A stretch of DNA of 64,000 nt from Apostichopus japonicus (taxonomy: Eukaryota; Echinodermata; Holothuroidea; Aspidochirotida; Stichopodidae). Below the pieces are notes generated by a model. It did not search any database and was not told the DNA's origin. It was given only the letters and a program-made list of their open reading frames with translations. Both the position numbers and the translations under genes were made by a program. This document shows positions 63,413 through 64,000 of the stretch, piece after piece (the stretch's first letter is position 1; the number at the start of each line of letters is the position of its first letter). The stretch covers positions 17,429,821 to 17,493,820 of the forward strand of contig NC_092578.1 in assembly GCF_037975245.1 (NCBI RefSeq). The letters are read 5' to 3'.

Positions 63413-64000
63413 GTGAAAAAACCTTCAGTTTTTCTCGCAAATTTTTTTCTAACAAAAATCCATGTCGAATGAAGACCGACCCGACGTAAGGGTATTTCCC
63501 GCATATTTCCGCATGTCACACCCATATTTACAATGAAGACAATAATATTGGCAGTATTGCATGTCCACGTCATAATGACGTCATTGCAGGTTCTTTCATC
63601 TCATCATGGCGGCGTGGTGGTGATGATGGTGTCCTACAAGCCCACGTGGTACATTGACCTTTCCATGTCGGGATTGCTGTAAAATAAAAACACAAAAAAA
63701 AACAAGTTGAGAATTTAGATTTCTTTTAGGATTCTTGTGGTATTGACAAATTCAAAATTTAATGAAAGGAACGTGTAGCAAACTCCTCAGCGGTAAAGCC
63801 AGTCGTAAACGGGTAAAAATGCACCTTCCCGTACCCTCTTTGTAAAACTTGAAAAATGACCCTTTCCGAATTAAACGGTGCCCCAATTTGATCATTGTCC
63901 AATATTTGTCATATTGACCATTGCTCTTTCTATATTTCTTTACGAATTGTTTCGTTGCCATACTCGACTGCCCATGCGTTGTATATTATTTTAGCATTTG

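Overview
This window is nuclear DNA from a metazoan, most likely a holothurian echinoderm (sea cucumber). It is AT-rich, has long (TA)n arrays and many short non-autonomous transposons, and its genes are split by introns with GT..AG borders. Two things point to a sea cucumber. The complete oxidosqualene cyclase (OSC) gene is animal lanosterol-synthase-like but altered at active-site positions, as I would expect in a lineage where lanosterol synthase was replaced by saponin and sterol cyclases. The secreted fibrinogen-domain protein belongs to a family first described outside vertebrates in a sea cucumber. The species call is inference.

Layout. 1-3.85 kb: polypyrimidine satellite, a terminal-inverted-repeat (TIR) element and a tRNA-derived SINE. 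3,854-17,993 (+): an intact 18-exon OSC gene whose summed exons give one 753-residue frame; its introns carry several transposons and AT arrays. 19,819-20,745 (-): an intronless TMEM45-family membrane protein. 21,321-24,400 (-): a decayed sulfotransferase-like gene with two frameshifts and a nonsense codon. 28,321-53,104 (+): a secreted fibrinogen-related protein gene with six exons, two of them microexons of 30 and 24 nt, spread over 25 kb. 53.1-64 kb: no gene recognised; a textbook hAT non-autonomous element, tandem duplications, AT arrays and fields of degenerate short motifs.

Functional reading. The OSC cyclises 2,3-oxidosqualene. With Gln at position 444, Thr at 456 and a rewritten 442-451 segment in an otherwise conserved active site, I expect a product other than lanosterol, for example parkeol or a lanostadiol, as known for sea cucumber cyclases. 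The sulfotransferase-like pseudogene, the TMEM45 gene and the lectin-like fibrinogen-domain gene are neighbours; nothing in the sequence proves a shared pathway.

The most unexpected non-gene signals are about 23 copies of the palindrome TGACGTCA (fewer than one expected), tiny 24-27 bp hairpins flanked by short direct repeats at two distant loci, and an exon-intron border in the cyclase gene that has been tandemly copied together with its splice donor. All positions, counts and translations were read by eye.
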